A DNA stretch of 64,000 bases from Coleofasciculaceae cyanobacterium (GTDB lineage: Bacteria > Cyanobacteriota > Cyanobacteriia > Cyanobacteriales > Xenococcaceae), in contig DATNPK010000026.1 of NCBI GenBank assembly GCA_036703275.1, positions 1-64,000 on the forward strand. The letters are read 5' to 3'. Under the pieces are notes generated by a model that had not been told where the DNA came from, did no database searches, and saw only the letters and a program-made list of their open reading frames with translations. The translations under genes were made by a program, and so were the position numbers. Of the stretch, positions 63,839 through 64,000 are shown in pieces; positions within the stretch are counted from its first letter, which is position 1, and each line of letters opens with the position of its first letter.

Positions 63839-64000
63839 TTAGAGATTCAGCTTAGTTGCTACATTAATTTTGGGCATAATTACAGTTAACACTCCATCAA
63901 TGAGTTCGGCTTCAATATGATTCACTTGAATTTCTACTGGCAGGGAAACATTACAGTTAAGCTGTCCATAGTGAAGCTGAGAAGGAATTAGTTCTGTTTC
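63839..64000 (-). CDS. Hsp20/alpha-crystallin family protein, C-terminal part, cut by the window edge
   Basis: The last 53 codons of a small heat-shock protein. LPVEIQVNHIEAELIDGV and LTVIMPKI match the end of the alpha-crystallin domain. A small heat-shock chaperone that holds unfolded proteins. The rest lies beyond the window. Confidence 0.85.
   Translation of the reverse strand, partial: ETELIPSQLHYGQLNCNVSLPVEIQVNHIEAELIDGVLTVIMPKINVATKLNL

Overview
The window is cyanobacterial chromosome. It encodes photosynthesis genes found only in oxygenic phototrophs (psbV, chlM, a Ycf37 homologue, an NblA-type protein, a Tab2-type protein), and the octamer GCGATCGC (HIP1) recurs throughout, inside genes and between them. 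The AT-rich composition, the many palindromic repeats of the 'CCTAAAGGATATGCGAAGCGG' kind and the decaying genes suggest a larger-genome unicellular or pseudofilamentous lineage such as Pleurocapsales. That placement is an inference; the phylum is not in doubt.

Layout. 1-135 is the 3' end of a group II intron (domains V and VI). 247-2861 (-) is a CHAT/TPR protease gene broken by several frameshifts and stops, followed by a NERD-helicase-pentapeptide fusion and chlM. 6.7-10.5 kb (+) holds an nblA-like gene, hisC, a second aminotransferase and trpC. 10.6-18.6 kb mixes ppk2, surE with a truncated kinase upstream, a ferredoxin-MBL fusion, a 404-aa unknown protein, psbV and a sirB-cobA siroheme pair. 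18.7-29.5 kb has a tyrosine-kinase/chain-length protein, upp, dnaG and an alpha-amylase. 29.6-39.2 kb holds a BtuF-like protein, a decayed SDR/epimerase gene, GST, Tab2, ycf37, an orphan TRAP binding protein, dus and lexA. 39.4-44.8 kb (-) is the urea transporter operon urtABCDE with an NtcA-type site upstream. 45.3-51 kb carries a sugar-type binding protein, pyrF and an M1 aminopeptidase. 51-60.3 kb carries an amidase, an amino-acid permease, a lipoprotein methyltransferase, a sensor kinase, a ferric-reductase-like protein and a GH100 invertase. 60.6-64 kb has small secreted proteins, a YedK/HMCES-type protein, a GerMN protein and the end of an Hsp20 gene.

Themes. Nitrogen and tetrapyrrole metabolism recur: urt with its NtcA box, nblA, chlM, sirB-cobA. 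A LexA box upstream of lexA, together with an intact self-cleavage site and Ser/Lys dyad, suggests a working autoregulated LexA.

The most unusual observation is at 60679-61266. There a copy of the interspersed palindromic repeat sits in frame inside a secreted protein gene, flanked by a duplicated Leu-Gly-Asp codon triplet, much like the protein-coding palindromic elements of Rickettsia. Other points are two ~108-bp MITE-like elements in opposite orientation, a lipoprotein with a methyltransferase fold, a secreted protein made of two Q/N-rich repeats beside two strong hairpins, and several genes under 60 codons. I found no CRISPR array, tRNA or rRNA.
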